Assembly: GCA_963281255.1 (NCBI GenBank)
Contig: OY725503.1
Coordinates: 1-64,000, forward strand
Direction of reading: 5' to 3'
From: Aphrocallistes beatrix
Lineage: Eukaryota > Porifera > Hexactinellida > Sceptrulophora > Aphrocallistidae
DNA: 64,000 nt
The notes beneath the pieces are model-generated. The model made no database searches. It saw only the letters and a list, made by a program, of their open reading frames with translations, and had not been told where the DNA came from. The position numbers and the translations under genes are program-made. The first letter of the stretch is position 1; the number at the start of each line of letters is the position of its first letter. This document shows, one piece after another, positions 23,345 through 32,802 of the stretch.

Positions 23345-25315
23345 TGATAAAAACAAACTATTTGAAGGGTAAGCCTCTAAAGATTCAAACTTTTGCATTT
23401 TTTGAAACACTCTACTACGCAGTTTCACTATGCAGAATCTGAATTTCACTATGGAGACTGATGTGAAGAGCTAAGTTAATATTAACATCTGAATGTACCT
23501 ATCTTATCTTCACACCTTCCTTGTCAGCCTATTCTCAGCTACACAGAATGTAGTCCGGTCACACACAGCATTACAGTCATCTTCGTATTCACTTCAATGT
23601 CACTATTGTGCAAGACAATCTTGATAAGATATTTGCCTTAAAAAACAAAACAAAAAAATCGGAGCAGTTTTGCTGGTAAAGCAATATATAGATTAATGAA
23701 TGTTGTCCACTTAAGGACTAACTAAAAGGAGAGAATTGGCCAATCAGATATCTGCAGCTCCGTACCTACGCACTAATGTTCTGAATGTTCAGACATGGTT
23801 TGCTCGTTGGACATTATTCGAGTATTGCAGTATTGTAGTAATGGAGGTGTACAGAGCTACTTCTAGTTATTGGAGCTGATGAAAGCATGATTACAACATA
23901 ATAGCGCTACATTTTGAATAACGAATGGACATGTTTCCTATGTTTTCATTGGCTACTGTTTTACTGTCGCTAATGCAACATAATTTGACCAAAGTTCCTT
24001 ATATGGTAGAAATTTGCCCTGACTGGAAGTTTGAAATTTTCATACATTTTTCATAAATTATATTTGCCAGTCAAATTTAAGGAATTTACTTCACAGCTTG
24101 GAGCTTTAAATTTAGAATGCCCAGCATTTATATGGCTTCGCCATATAAATGCTGGGCATTCTAAATAGAAAATGGCTGGGAGACATCCGCATATCGGGGA
24201 CACTGTGGGCATTCTACGGTTAAATTTAGAATCACCAAGTTAGGTGTTAATCCCCAGGTAAGCAACTTCCATCGCAACTTTAGCTGGTTTGATAGGATGG
24301 AGAAATTGGGTGGACTTTCGTTGCTTTTATAACCTTAATTAATAGCTGAGATTCAGATGAAGTAAATGCAGTTAATCTAAGTCCCTCTTCGTGTTCAGTC
24401 TACTCAAATGAATCGAGACACTCCAGAAATGCAATAGTTTCAGAAAATTCTGCTTAAACTCCGACTGTCTTGTTAAGTAGGATGTCTTAGCTATGACTCG
24501 CTGTGTCTAGCAGATGATTGGGCAGTGCAGATCTATGGGGAATTCCCCCATTTCATTTCATTTCATTTCATTGTAACTGATACTTCTTCCAGTGAGAAAG
24601 ACTTCAAACTGATTAGACGGCAGAAAATATGTTGTTTTATCAAGTTTCGATCTCGTAACCACATTTGTTTACATGCACAGCTATTTTGACATTATTATGC
24701 TCCAACTTATCTAATCTACCTCAAAACGAGAGGATTTCTGCGAACTTATATTATCAATTTTTGTGGTGCCAAATCTTGTTTATCATATTTGCCAAAACAC
24801 ATTTTCAGAGAGTGGATATATCCATTTTTAGTCCGAAATGAGTCCTCAAAATAGTCAGCTGGAAATTCTGGCGCATAATTTTGTGGTATCCCAACTGGTG
24901 TGTTTCGGTGTCAATTCATTCCGCAATCTTGACCTCTCGGTTTCCACTCTGCCACTTCGTTTTCTGTTCACATCTGGAAGCCACAGTAGATCGCACCTAG
25001 TTTTCTGGTTTGCAATCAAAAATATATTTTATTCCAAATGCATTTTCAGTCGAGCCTAGACTACGACCTAGGACGTCACGCAATAATGCAAGATGTCTCT
25101 CTTCTATGTAAGATCAGTGCAGTAAGATGAGTTGCAATTATTTCAATGCAGATTGGACACAACTCTAAACGCAAGCAAGATCGATTGTCCCTAGAGCCAA
25201 CGCTACTAACATTCTAGAACCCAATCGAACTAAATTCTGCAAAATTTTGTTTGGAGTTTTAGCTCAAGTCATTTTATCGACCAGAGCCCCCTCTTGATGA
25301 GACGTTATTTGTTTG
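23345..25315. other. Intergenic stretch with a hairpin
   Basis: No gene is supported. Contents of note are the short perfect hairpin at 24110-24166, a CArG-like word at 23997, and a (TTTCA)n run at about 24550-24573. The frame at 24838-25059 has no family features. Confidence 0.5.
24110..24166. repeat. Perfect 57-nt inverted repeat (27-bp stem, 3-nt loop)
   Basis: The arm ATTTAGAATGCCCAGCATTT plus ATATGGC is followed by TTC and its exact complement. A perfect stem of this length would give a small-RNA-precursor-like hairpin if transcribed, or may be a tiny transposon remnant. No promoter is evident. Confidence 0.85.
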
Positions 25316-25323
25316 TATATAAA
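25316..25323 (+). promoter_or_regulatory. TATA box of the 25.4-kb gene
   Basis: TATATAAA lies 35-42 bp upstream of the ATG at 25358. A start site about 30 bp downstream would skip an overlapping short frame beginning at 25341. Confidence 0.6.
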
Positions 25324-25357
25324 GAAAAGAAAGAGAAACGATGGAAAATAAAAACAA

Positions 25358-25726
25358 ATGTCTTGCAACTTTGTAGAGAAGTTGGCGCCAATCCTCAAAT
25401 CTGATTTGAAGATTGCCCACGAAGAGGTGTCAAATATTTTTGAGTTAATCGACAATCGGAAACTCGCAAAGCTGGACTCGAAGCAGCTGAAGAGTCTCCT
25501 CTTCCAGTCGGAGATCCCGCGCGTCTTCGCGGAGGCGATTCTGAACGCGCACTACTCCAAGCGGAAGCTCTTCTACAAGCAGAGCAGGCGCGAGCAGGAG
25601 TTCGCGGAAACGGAGGAGATCGGCGCGAGTATCGGAGTCCTCCGCGAACTGAGGTCTTGCTATCTCACTGAAAAGCAGCAGCTGGAAAGCGAGATTCTCT
25701 ACTACCAGCAGCAAATGAAGATGTAG
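25358..25726 (+). CDS. Intronless basic coiled-coil (bZIP-like) protein, diverged paralogue
   Basis: A 122-residue protein with the same layout as the 18.7/22.1-kb pair: an acidic-polar first half, a basic stretch around AHYSKRKLFYKQSRR (residues about 68-82), then a heptad helix ending QLESEILYYQQ. The helix just before the basic part (LDSKQLKSLLFQSEIP) is where CNC and Maf factors carry their extended homology region, which makes a very divergent CNC/Maf-type bZIP plausible. The conserved bZIP Asn is not obvious. ATG 25358 is chosen because the upstream ATG at 25341 gives only an 11-codon frame. Confidence 0.6.
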   Translation: MSCNFVEKLAPILKSDLKIAHEEVSNIFELIDNRKLAKLDSKQLKSLLFQSEIPRVFAEAILNAHYSKRKLFYKQSRREQEFAETEEIGASIGVLRELRSCYLTEKQQLESEILYYQQQMKM

Positions 25727-26409
25727 GAAGCTGTGCTGAGTTTATACTTGTTCGTTCGTTTGTTCGTTTGTTTGTTTGTTTGTTCGTTATTGTTTCTTTG
25801 CTTGCGACATATATCCTGCACACATGCATATACATCCCACTATTTATTTCACACCTTGAGGATGCATTATTTGCTTACTCAAGGCGCCGCTTGCTTTATG
25901 CATGTACTAATTTATCCTTTACCCTAGAAACAGATGGTCCATAAAGAATGCGGCTAAGCAATATATCTACCATCTAATTAACATACCACAATCAGTTTAG
26001 GTTGTTATCCATGTTCATTGGTTATTTTGGCGTTTTTTTGTTGAATAACTTTTAAAAACACATTTTAATCCTTGTTGAATATTATTTCGATTCTGGGAAT
26101 GATTTTAGAACTTCGAGCTCAATTATACTGCAATTTTTTGGCCTAAAAGGACAATATATAACGATGTGTTAATTAGTTTATTGAACTGAACGATTTGTCT
26201 AGTGACGACCTAGAATTTGATAACATCATTGCATCCGATCAAGTTACGAGGCCGCTTATTCAGTGAAGGAATTGGATGATGAAGTAATTTGGATTCTCTT
26301 ATGTTGTTTCACTTTCAGCAATATTATTGGCTGGCTTTATGACAACCACAGAAGAGAAGTGAGAAGGGACAATGGATAAAATTTAGAAGTCTGAGTTTAG
26401 TTTTTGAAC
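25727..26409. other. Intergenic stretch with a GTTT/GTTC microsatellite
   Basis: A (GTTT/GTTC)n tract follows the preceding stop (about 25745-25790). The rest is AT-rich with no gene visible. Confidence 0.5.
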
Positions 26410-26414
26410 AAAAA
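26410..26414 (-). terminator. RNA polymerase III T-run terminator
   Basis: Five T on the - strand, two bases after the 3' end of the tRNA. Confidence 0.8.
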
Positions 26415-26416
26415 GA

Positions 26417-26498
26417 CGCTGCGAGCAGGGTTCGAACCTGCGCGGGAAAATCCCATTAGATTTCAAGTCTAACGCCTTAACCACTCGGCCATCACAGC
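26417..26498 (-). tRNA. tRNA-Ser (UGA)
   Basis: An 82-nt class II tRNA. The acceptor stem GCTGTGA pairs with TCGCAGC (one G-U) before discriminator G. The D region reads TGGCCGAGTGGTTAAGGC, the anticodon arm GACTTGAAATC gives anticodon TGA, a long variable arm follows as expected for serine, and the T arm contains GGTTCGAACC. No intron, and CCA is not encoded. Internal A and B boxes are intact and a T-run terminator follows. This is a nuclear-type tRNA-Ser, apparently functional. Confidence 0.97.
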
Positions 26499-26697
26499 AA
26501 TAATATTACATAATATTCCTGTTTCGGATTATATTTTGAATACGTAATGCCAAAATAAACCGACCTCAGTCAGCTCATTTATAAAGCAACTGAGGCAGAA
26601 TACCATTGCGCTTGAATTCTAGCGAAAAGATATTCTCTTCTCAAGATTTCTATCAGAGAAGAGAATAGTTCTGCTTTTTCAGCGAAGTTAGAACTGT

Positions 26698-27018
26698 CGC
26701 GTAGATCCGTGAGATTCTTATACTATAAACCATGGATGGTTTTGTAGCGTAGAATTCTAGATTAGCCGTAGAATCGTGAGGTTTTGTTTGAAATCGCCTT
26801 ATGGTTCAATCGGTTTAATCGTAACTTGATAACCACCGCCACCAAATTGTGTCGCGTGACACTATTTATTGGCGATGGTTATGAAGTAATGAAACCGATA
26901 GATCCACAAGGTCATTTGAGTAAGCGAAACAAAATCTCACGATTCTACGGGTAATCTCAGAATTCTACGCTACAAAACCATCCATGGTTATATAGTAAAG
27001 AATCTCACGGATCTACGC
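26698..27018. repeat. Foldback element related to repeat D
   Basis: The outer arms GCGTAGATCCGTGAGATTCT and its near complement enclose arms with ACCATGGATGGTTTTGTAGC and GTAGAATCGTGAG. The middle (ggttcaatcggtttaatcg ... caccaaattgtgtcgcg) is related to 58345-58480 and 60150-60240. It is a non-autonomous, hairpin-forming repeat with at least three copies in the window. Confidence 0.85.
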
Positions 27019-27539
27019 AATAGTTCGCTTCCAAGGAGCACATCCCTGGTCCTCTAGCTCATTCCATCCCAAACCTTAAAGATGATGCAATATTGAATTA
27101 TGTCAGCTGAATGCGTAAATTGCTTTAATTTAATTTGGCCAGCAAAGATGATCTTTCAGCTGTTGTACGGAATCTTCCAAGATTTCCTAAAGATTCTCCA
27201 AATCCAAACCCGAATCGATTATGTGTCTCCATTCCTCGACCGTCCCATTCCTCCTAGAAAGTGTTTGTATGAGAAAGTTTAATAATCAATAAATTCAAAC
27301 AAAATGATTGCAAAGATATACAAACAGAATCAAAGAGCAAATAAATAATAACAACAATAGAAATAACCAATCAAATTTTGAGAAATATAAATATCAGCAA
27401 TTTTGTAAAATTAGACACTCTGTTTCAAAATGTTAAAACAAGCGATTGGTGGTGGAAGTGATAGGTGTTAAAATAGAATTAAGTGTAAAAATCTATTTTT
27501 AACGTGTTAGTAAGTGTTGGAGCTAAAGTGACACGGAGG
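27019..27539. other. 3' flank of the CPEB gene
   Basis: AT-rich sequence. AATAAATAATAAC-type words on the + strand do not give an obvious - strand polyadenylation signal. No gene seen. Confidence 0.4.
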
Positions 27540-28958
27540 TTAGTCGCAGCTGGCCTGCGACTTGGTGGTTCGCATCAGTGGCTTATGGAGACGGAAACCG
27601 TCGATGGAATGGTGCCACTCCCAACAGAGACGACAGAAGTACTTGAAGCAGTTCATGTCGCGGCAGAAGAAGGGGCCCATTATCCGCCCGCAGATGTTGC
27701 AGGGGGTGTCCTCGAGGTAGGGGTCCACTTGGACCTTCTTGGCGAATTTGGAGGTTTTGATTTCGACGTAGCCCGCCTGCACCGCTTTCATGTAGTTCTT
27801 GGCGCTCACGAATGTGACACGGCCGGACCCGATTGGGTATTTGTGCCGGTCTGTGTCGATGCCGGCGTACACCACCCCGCCGAACAAGTCGTCCATTATG
27901 AGCGCCAAAGCGTCGGCGTTCAGCAGCCCGTGGAGACCACCCACAAACACGGTGGTGTTGGGATCTAGGCGGGGACTGGCGCGGTAGACGGAGTTGGAGT
28001 CGGAGAGGACCCAGGGGATGACCTGCACCTCCTTGTTCCTCATCCGCGAGGAGGAGACCTTGTAGTAGTAGTCGCCGCCCTCCGCCGCGTCCTGCGTGCA
28101 GGCCTGCAGCAGGAGCTTGACGCTCTTCTCCGAGTCGAAGATGAGGTAGGAGTAGCCCTTGGGCGGGTGGCGGTTGTGCTTGCAGTCCTTGCCGGGCCAC
28201 TCCACCTTCAGCCCGCCGAACGGCTTGAAGGTGTTGAGCAGCGTCTCCTCCGTGATGTCCCACGGGACCCCGCCCAGGAACACCTTGGTGCTGTAGACCG
28301 GGTTCCGGTACCTGCGCGGCGGCAGCTGGCCGGACCAGGTGCAGATGACCTCCGGCATCTTGAGGTACTCCTTGGGGTCCGCGCCCTGCAGCTTCTGGCG
28401 CGGGTAGAAGGGCGCCGGCTTGTCGGCGGGCTGGTAGAAGTGGTTGGGCAGGAGCGGCGGGTAGGACGGCTGCGAGGAGAAGCCCAGGCGGTGGTGCGCC
28501 GTGGGGGACGGGTTCCTCAGCTGCGCCATCTCGAAGCTCTGGTGGATCGAGCTCAGGAAGAGCGCGCCCGGGCCCGGGCCCGGCACCGGGGACGCCGGCT
28601 GCGGCGGAAGCTCCGGCTGCCAGAACCGGTTCTCGGGCGCCGATTGGCTGAGCCAGTCGGGCGGGGACGGGTGGATGACGTCCGACACGACGGGCTCCAG
28701 GGACTCGGAGGTGTTGGAGGAACTGTCCGAGGGGTCCTTCTCCACGGACGGACTCACGACGGGCGCGGTGAGGGACTGGGTCGGCTGTAGGCTCATCTCG
28801 TTCAGGAGATGCGTCATGTCCAGCAGCTGCTTTTCATTCGATTCCGAACTGTGTCCGTTAGAGATGAAATCGGGCGGGGAATCAGAGTTTGACACCTCTG
28901 TGGGTAGCTGGGGCAAATATGAACCGAAAGGCGAACTGAGATAATTAGCGGCCTCCAT
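27540..28958 (-). CDS. CPEB1-like: CPEB1-type cytoplasmic polyadenylation element-binding protein, intronless
   Basis: A 472-residue protein. CPEB proteins bind U-rich elements in mRNA 3' UTRs and control poly(A) length and translation in germ cells and neurons. Residues 1-220 are a Pro/Ser-rich disordered region. RRM1 spans about 224-315 ([12 protein letters not shown]), RRM2 about 335-412 ([10 protein letters not shown]), and a ZZ-type zinc-binding domain about 420-460 ([24 protein letters not shown]). The CFKYFC signature and the end (LHKPLMR) point to the CPEB1/Orb branch rather than CPEB2-4. The whole gene is one exon, unlike the multi-exon genes downstream, suggesting intron loss or an old retrocopy with all domains intact. 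Large antisense frames here are shadows. Confidence 0.95.
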   Translation of the reverse strand: MEAANYLSSPFGSYLPQLPTEVSNSDSPPDFISNGHSSESNEKQLLDMTHLLNEMSLQPTQSLTAPVVSPSVEKDPSDSSSNTSESLEPVVSDVIHPSPPDWLSQSAPENRFWQPELPPQPASPVPGPGPGALFLSSIHQSFEMAQLRNPSPTAHHRLGFSSQPSYPPLLPNHFYQPADKPAPFYPRQKLQGADPKEYLKMPEVICTWSGQLPPRRYRNPVYSTKVFLGGVPWDITEETLLNTFKPFGGLKVEWPGKDCKHNRHPPKGYSYLIFDSEKSVKLLLQACTQDAAEGGDYYYKVSSSRMRNKEVQVIPWVLSDSNSVYRASPRLDPNTTVFVGGLHGLLNADALALIMDDLFGGVVYAGIDTDRHKYPIGSGRVTFVSAKNYMKAVQAGYVEIKTSKFAKKVQVDPYLEDTPCNICGRIMGPFFCRDMNCFKYFCRLCWEWHHSIDGFRLHKPLMRTTKSQASCD

Positions 28959-29080
28959 TGCGACACTGAAAAGGTGTTAGTTCCAATTTGATGTAAACGA
29001 GAAAGTTTGAGAAAAAAGTTCTAAAAAATAGCTGAAAATAGCCTAAAAACTGACTCAAGAGTGAACTACAGTCGGCGGCG

Positions 29081-29092
29081 CTATATAAATAG
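29081..29092 (-). promoter_or_regulatory. Possible CPEB promoter element
   Basis: CTATATAAATAG (TATA or MEF2-like in either orientation) about 125 bp upstream of the CPEB ATG. A CCAAT word (ACCAATCAG) lies a further 120 bp out, near 29211. Confidence 0.45.
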
Positions 29093-29199
29093 CTCTGGAG
29101 GGAAGCCACTCGCGCGGGCTTTGTTTGGACTCTGAATGTGTCGGATGGTGTCCCTGAATCCTGCCATTGTGTCTTATGCTGATGCACGGCGCAGCACAT

Positions 29200-31166
29200 G
29201 TGGAGAAGCCACCAATCAGAGCTGAGCTTTTCAACCCAGCTTCCTTGAATCGAGCGAACAAAGAGAGCGGCTGGCTTCAGGACATATGGCGATGCCCTAC
29301 TTCAATGCTGGAACTAAATGGGACTCTTTCATTGTCAGCTGAAGAGACTTGTTTGTTTGCTCGCTGTTTACTCCTATTCGGTGAGTATTTACTTCTCTTC
29401 GCGTTGATAAACAAATTCCTCTCCCGAGAATTGAAATCCATTTTAGATTATTAGCTCAGTTCTACAAGTTCAATTCTGTGCAAGTGCAATTGCAGATTCT
29501 TCCATTTGATTGGTCGGATTGCATGCAATTTGAGAATAATGGAATGTGGTTTGGGGTGTGTGCATGTGTGGATTAGAACAATGGCTCAAACCATCTGTAG
29601 GTGGCATATGACCCAGTGGCAGGGTTTTCTCACCTCACGAGGGATGGAATAATAGAAAAAGATTTTAATTTCTCAGAGTTTTATTGGATTCAGTTCTGAA
29701 TAGAATTTCTGATAACAGCTTACTCTACCATCCATTCATTCCTCCACTGAACTCTGTGTTTGAGATAAAAGGTGTCACATTAGTGGCTGTAGCGATTGGT
29801 TGTGATGATTAGTCAAATTCTAATTTAGAAATTTCAAAAAACAAACTATTTTATAGAACATTCATTTTGATGATAAATACGTAACTCGACTGAGTCCCAT
29901 AATCATGAATAAGGAATTTGGTATAAACCCAGGCTGTAGCGATCATAGGCGCCAAGTGTGGGTACCTGGGGGGGGCGGTCCCCCCAGGTTTGGACCGGGG
30001 GGCCCCTGGTGGCGGGCAGTAGAGCAGTGGTGGAAGCTGTGGTCCATACAAACTTATAAGTTACAACTAAACCCCAAAATTATGCTAATTGAGTGTAGAT
30101 ATATATCCCAATTACATTTTAATTCCACTATAGTCCGAGATTTTCTTTTCCCTAGGTGACAACAATAGTTGTACATCGATATTTGAGCGTCCAAGATTTA
30201 AGAGTTCGTTTGGGTACATTTGTACTGTTGCTGAGAGATCTCAAAGTGCAAAGTTATTATTATCCCTTTGATGGACAAATTCCTAAAATTAACCATCAAA
30301 GCTGGAATTAGATTGGTTGCGATGATGATCGTTCTTTTCCTCTTTACTCACTGATTGGTTCGTTGAGTAATACGAAAAGAAAGGAGATTCAAAGGATTCC
30401 GATAACCCAAACAAATAACTAAGATTTACAAAATTTAAAATCGCAGCAGTCCTGCGGCCTATAAATATTGAGAGAAGGTTGGAGTGAGTATTTCAAATGC
30501 AAACTTTTTCATCACGATTTCCTGAATGTAATAAGTACACATTCCAGCCTTTCTCTCACGTATCTAGGGAAGAACTGTGCTACCTGCCACTCTGCGAACC
30601 AATCAGAAGGAAGCGAGAACCGCCTCCTGTTCACACCTCTTACAGAACAGGTGACACTTAATACAACTCCATTCATTCATAGAGGAATGTCCTATTACTT
30701 AACTCTGAAAGTAGCTTCCGATGGTTAATTAATTAATTAATTAATTAATACGATACGTCGCTTTAAAATGTTCGATCTTTGTGTAAAACAGACATTTGCA
30801 AGTCCACAGTTTATCACTGCTCTAGCGCGATACGATGGCAGTTTGGACTCTGGACTGTGGATTGTGGAGAACTCGTGTAGTGAGGTCTCTGCATGTTAAC
30901 AGTGGATAATGTACTTCACTCAATTGCACCAACTTTGTTACATATATTTCCTTATATGGCGTGCATATGTCTGGGGTCGAGATTGTGAATCTTAACACCT
31001 ACAAATAAATGACAAATAGTATACCGAATCAGATGCTAGGGTCTAGCATAATGGAACATGATTGGTCTCTAAGAATGCATATAAACAGGCCATACTGGCG
31101 CATATCCTGACATCTGATTGGACGCTAATAGACTGAGTCAGCTGTTCTAGCTAGCTTCCGGTTTTG
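29200..31166. other. Intergenic region between CPEB and FOX genes
   Basis: No supported gene in about 1.9 kb. It contains a short G/C-rich patch at 29955-30020, a (TTAA)n run at 30724-30748, a CArG word at 30950-30959 and several CCAAT/CAGCTG words near the FOX start. The frame at 30468-30728 lacks any family feature. Confidence 0.5.
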
Positions 31167-32553
31167 ATGGCGAAGTTAGAACGCAGCCTGACTAACATGG
31201 ACTGGCTAATCAGCTGTGCGAGACCAATCAAATCTAAGTCCGCGGAGAAACACTTCTGTGGGAAGTGCGTTGTCTGCTCGCGGGTCCGATCCCGTCGTCA
31301 TTCAGCTGTTCCTTCCTCAGACGCAGCCGCCGCCACACACGACGGTAGGCCTACTCACTCCTACGCGCGCCTAATCTCCGACGCCATCCAGAACTCCCGC
31401 GCGCAGAAACTCACTCTCGCGGAAATATACTCGGAAATCACCCGCCAATACCCATACTTCCTCTCCGCGTCTCCAGGATGGAAGGTAGCTTCTATTTATA
31501 GAATTGTGTTCTATTCATAGAACTGTGCACTATCTGTGAGCCTTGTTTTATTTAGAATTCCATAAGACACAACCTGTCTCTAAACAAGATGTTCAAGAAG
31601 GTCCCGCGCCCGAAAGGAAAAGGAAAGGTAAGCTTAATCAGCTGATTGCTATCACATTCCTTACTGTTTTCTTGTTGCCAGGGATGCTATTGGGAGGTGG
31701 ATGCAAATTCTCCCAAGAATGAGGACACGGGGACCAAAAGACGCAGGCCTGTGAGTTCACACCTCTACCTATTCACAGAAGTCCCATTCTTTAGCCGTTC
31801 TATTTATAGCTCCCAACAGCTAATCGAAATGAAGCAGAAGAGCAGACAACGGACCCGGAGATGTGCATTCCATACCAGTATCCCTGTTGTCAGGGGCTCC
31901 CTTACCCGCCCACTGTGTTCCCACCACCTCCTCCTCAAGATTTGCCGCCTTTTCTCCCCATCACGCAGAATCCACTGAGTGACTCATTCCGAGCTTTCTA
32001 CAGGTGACTCACCTCTTCTATAATTAACTCAACAGAAGAGATGTCATGGACCAGGGATTCTAGCTGAACTTGTCTATTTATAGATCTAAGCAGGATGCGA
32101 GCAGACAGGAGGAGCCAGCTGCTAAGAGGCAGAAGCTCTCGCTTCCTGATTCCGATTCTCCTCTCTCGGCTCTCAAACTGAAAATGAACTCTTTGGCACG
32201 CGGGACTGGCAATCTGTCCGACATCGATGTGTCATCGTTCGAACAGCTGGTCGCCTCCATCAACCCAGGTTGCAATGCCACTTCTATTTATAGTACACTC
32301 CTAGCTAGTACAGTGTAGATTGTATTGAGACTTTGCATGCTCGTTTTGTGCTGTCTGTTTAACGGAAGTATCCACAGCTGACAAACAGAAGGAACAGCTG
32401 TGTGTGGACTTCAGGGAATCCTTCAGCCAATTCCTCAGAGAACTGACCACTTCCGGAACTAAGAATGTACAACCGGAACTAACACCTCTGTCCGAGCATT
32501 TCTCTAGCAACGAGCCCTCCTCTCAGGACTTCGACTGGAACACTATTCTCTAA
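31167..32553 (+). CDS. FOXJ2/3-like: FOXJ2/3-like forkhead transcription factor
   Basis: Six exons: 31167-31484, 31556-31627, 31682-31750, 31810-32003, 32084-32268, 32378-32553, giving 337 residues. The forkhead domain is about residues 60-153: KLTLAEIYSEITRQYPYF, then GWK joined to NSIRHNLSLNKMFKKVPRP across an intron, ending KRRRP. The KKVPRPKGKGKGCYW wing and the later acidic motif DIDVSSFEQLVASI (about 264-277) match the FOXJ2/FOXJ3 branch, whose vertebrate members carry a similar DVDLSQFQ-type motif. The end is FDWNTIL, likely part of an activation domain. An N-terminal CGKCVVC cluster is unusual. Two introns end with CTATTTATAG used directly as acceptor. The E4-E2 gene starts only 250 bp downstream. 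Confidence 0.9.
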
Positions 32554-32609
32554 TTTCACACCTCGCCAATCAATTCTATTTTTGTACCCGGTCACTTTAT
32601 CAGATCTAT

Positions 32610-32692
32610 CTTTGAACTCACTGAACACAATCTTTGTTTGAACTCACTGAACACAATCTTTGTTTGAACTCACTGAACACAATCTTTGTTTG
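32610..32692. repeat. 26-bp tandem repeat, three copies
   Basis: TTTGAACTCACTGAACACAA plus TCTTTG is repeated three times between the FOX stop codon and the E4-E2 start, in the short intergenic space that must hold one 3' end and one promoter. Confidence 0.9.
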
Positions 32693-32802
32693 CTACGAAT
32701 GAATTAAGAGATTTTGAAATGAGTATTTTTCTAAAACATACTTGCTTGTTTGTTTATTTGTTTGTTCATTTGTTTGTTGTTGAGCTAGTATCAGCTGATT
32801 GG

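Noticed and set aside
22836-23449. - strand ORFs of 69 and 108 residues
   Set aside because: They lie in the palindromic element and mirror each other.
28167-28944. Long + strand frames opposite the CPEB gene
   Set aside because: Antisense shadows of a GC-rich coding exon; no domain signature. The same applies to long antisense frames at 45160-46044 and 46982-47506 over liprin.
29851-30159. Gly/Pro-rich small ORFs on both strands
   Set aside because: They come from a short G/C-rich patch at 29955-30020 and have no support.
30468-30728. 86-residue + strand ORF upstream of FOX
   Set aside because: No family similarity, promoter or splice sites that make sense.
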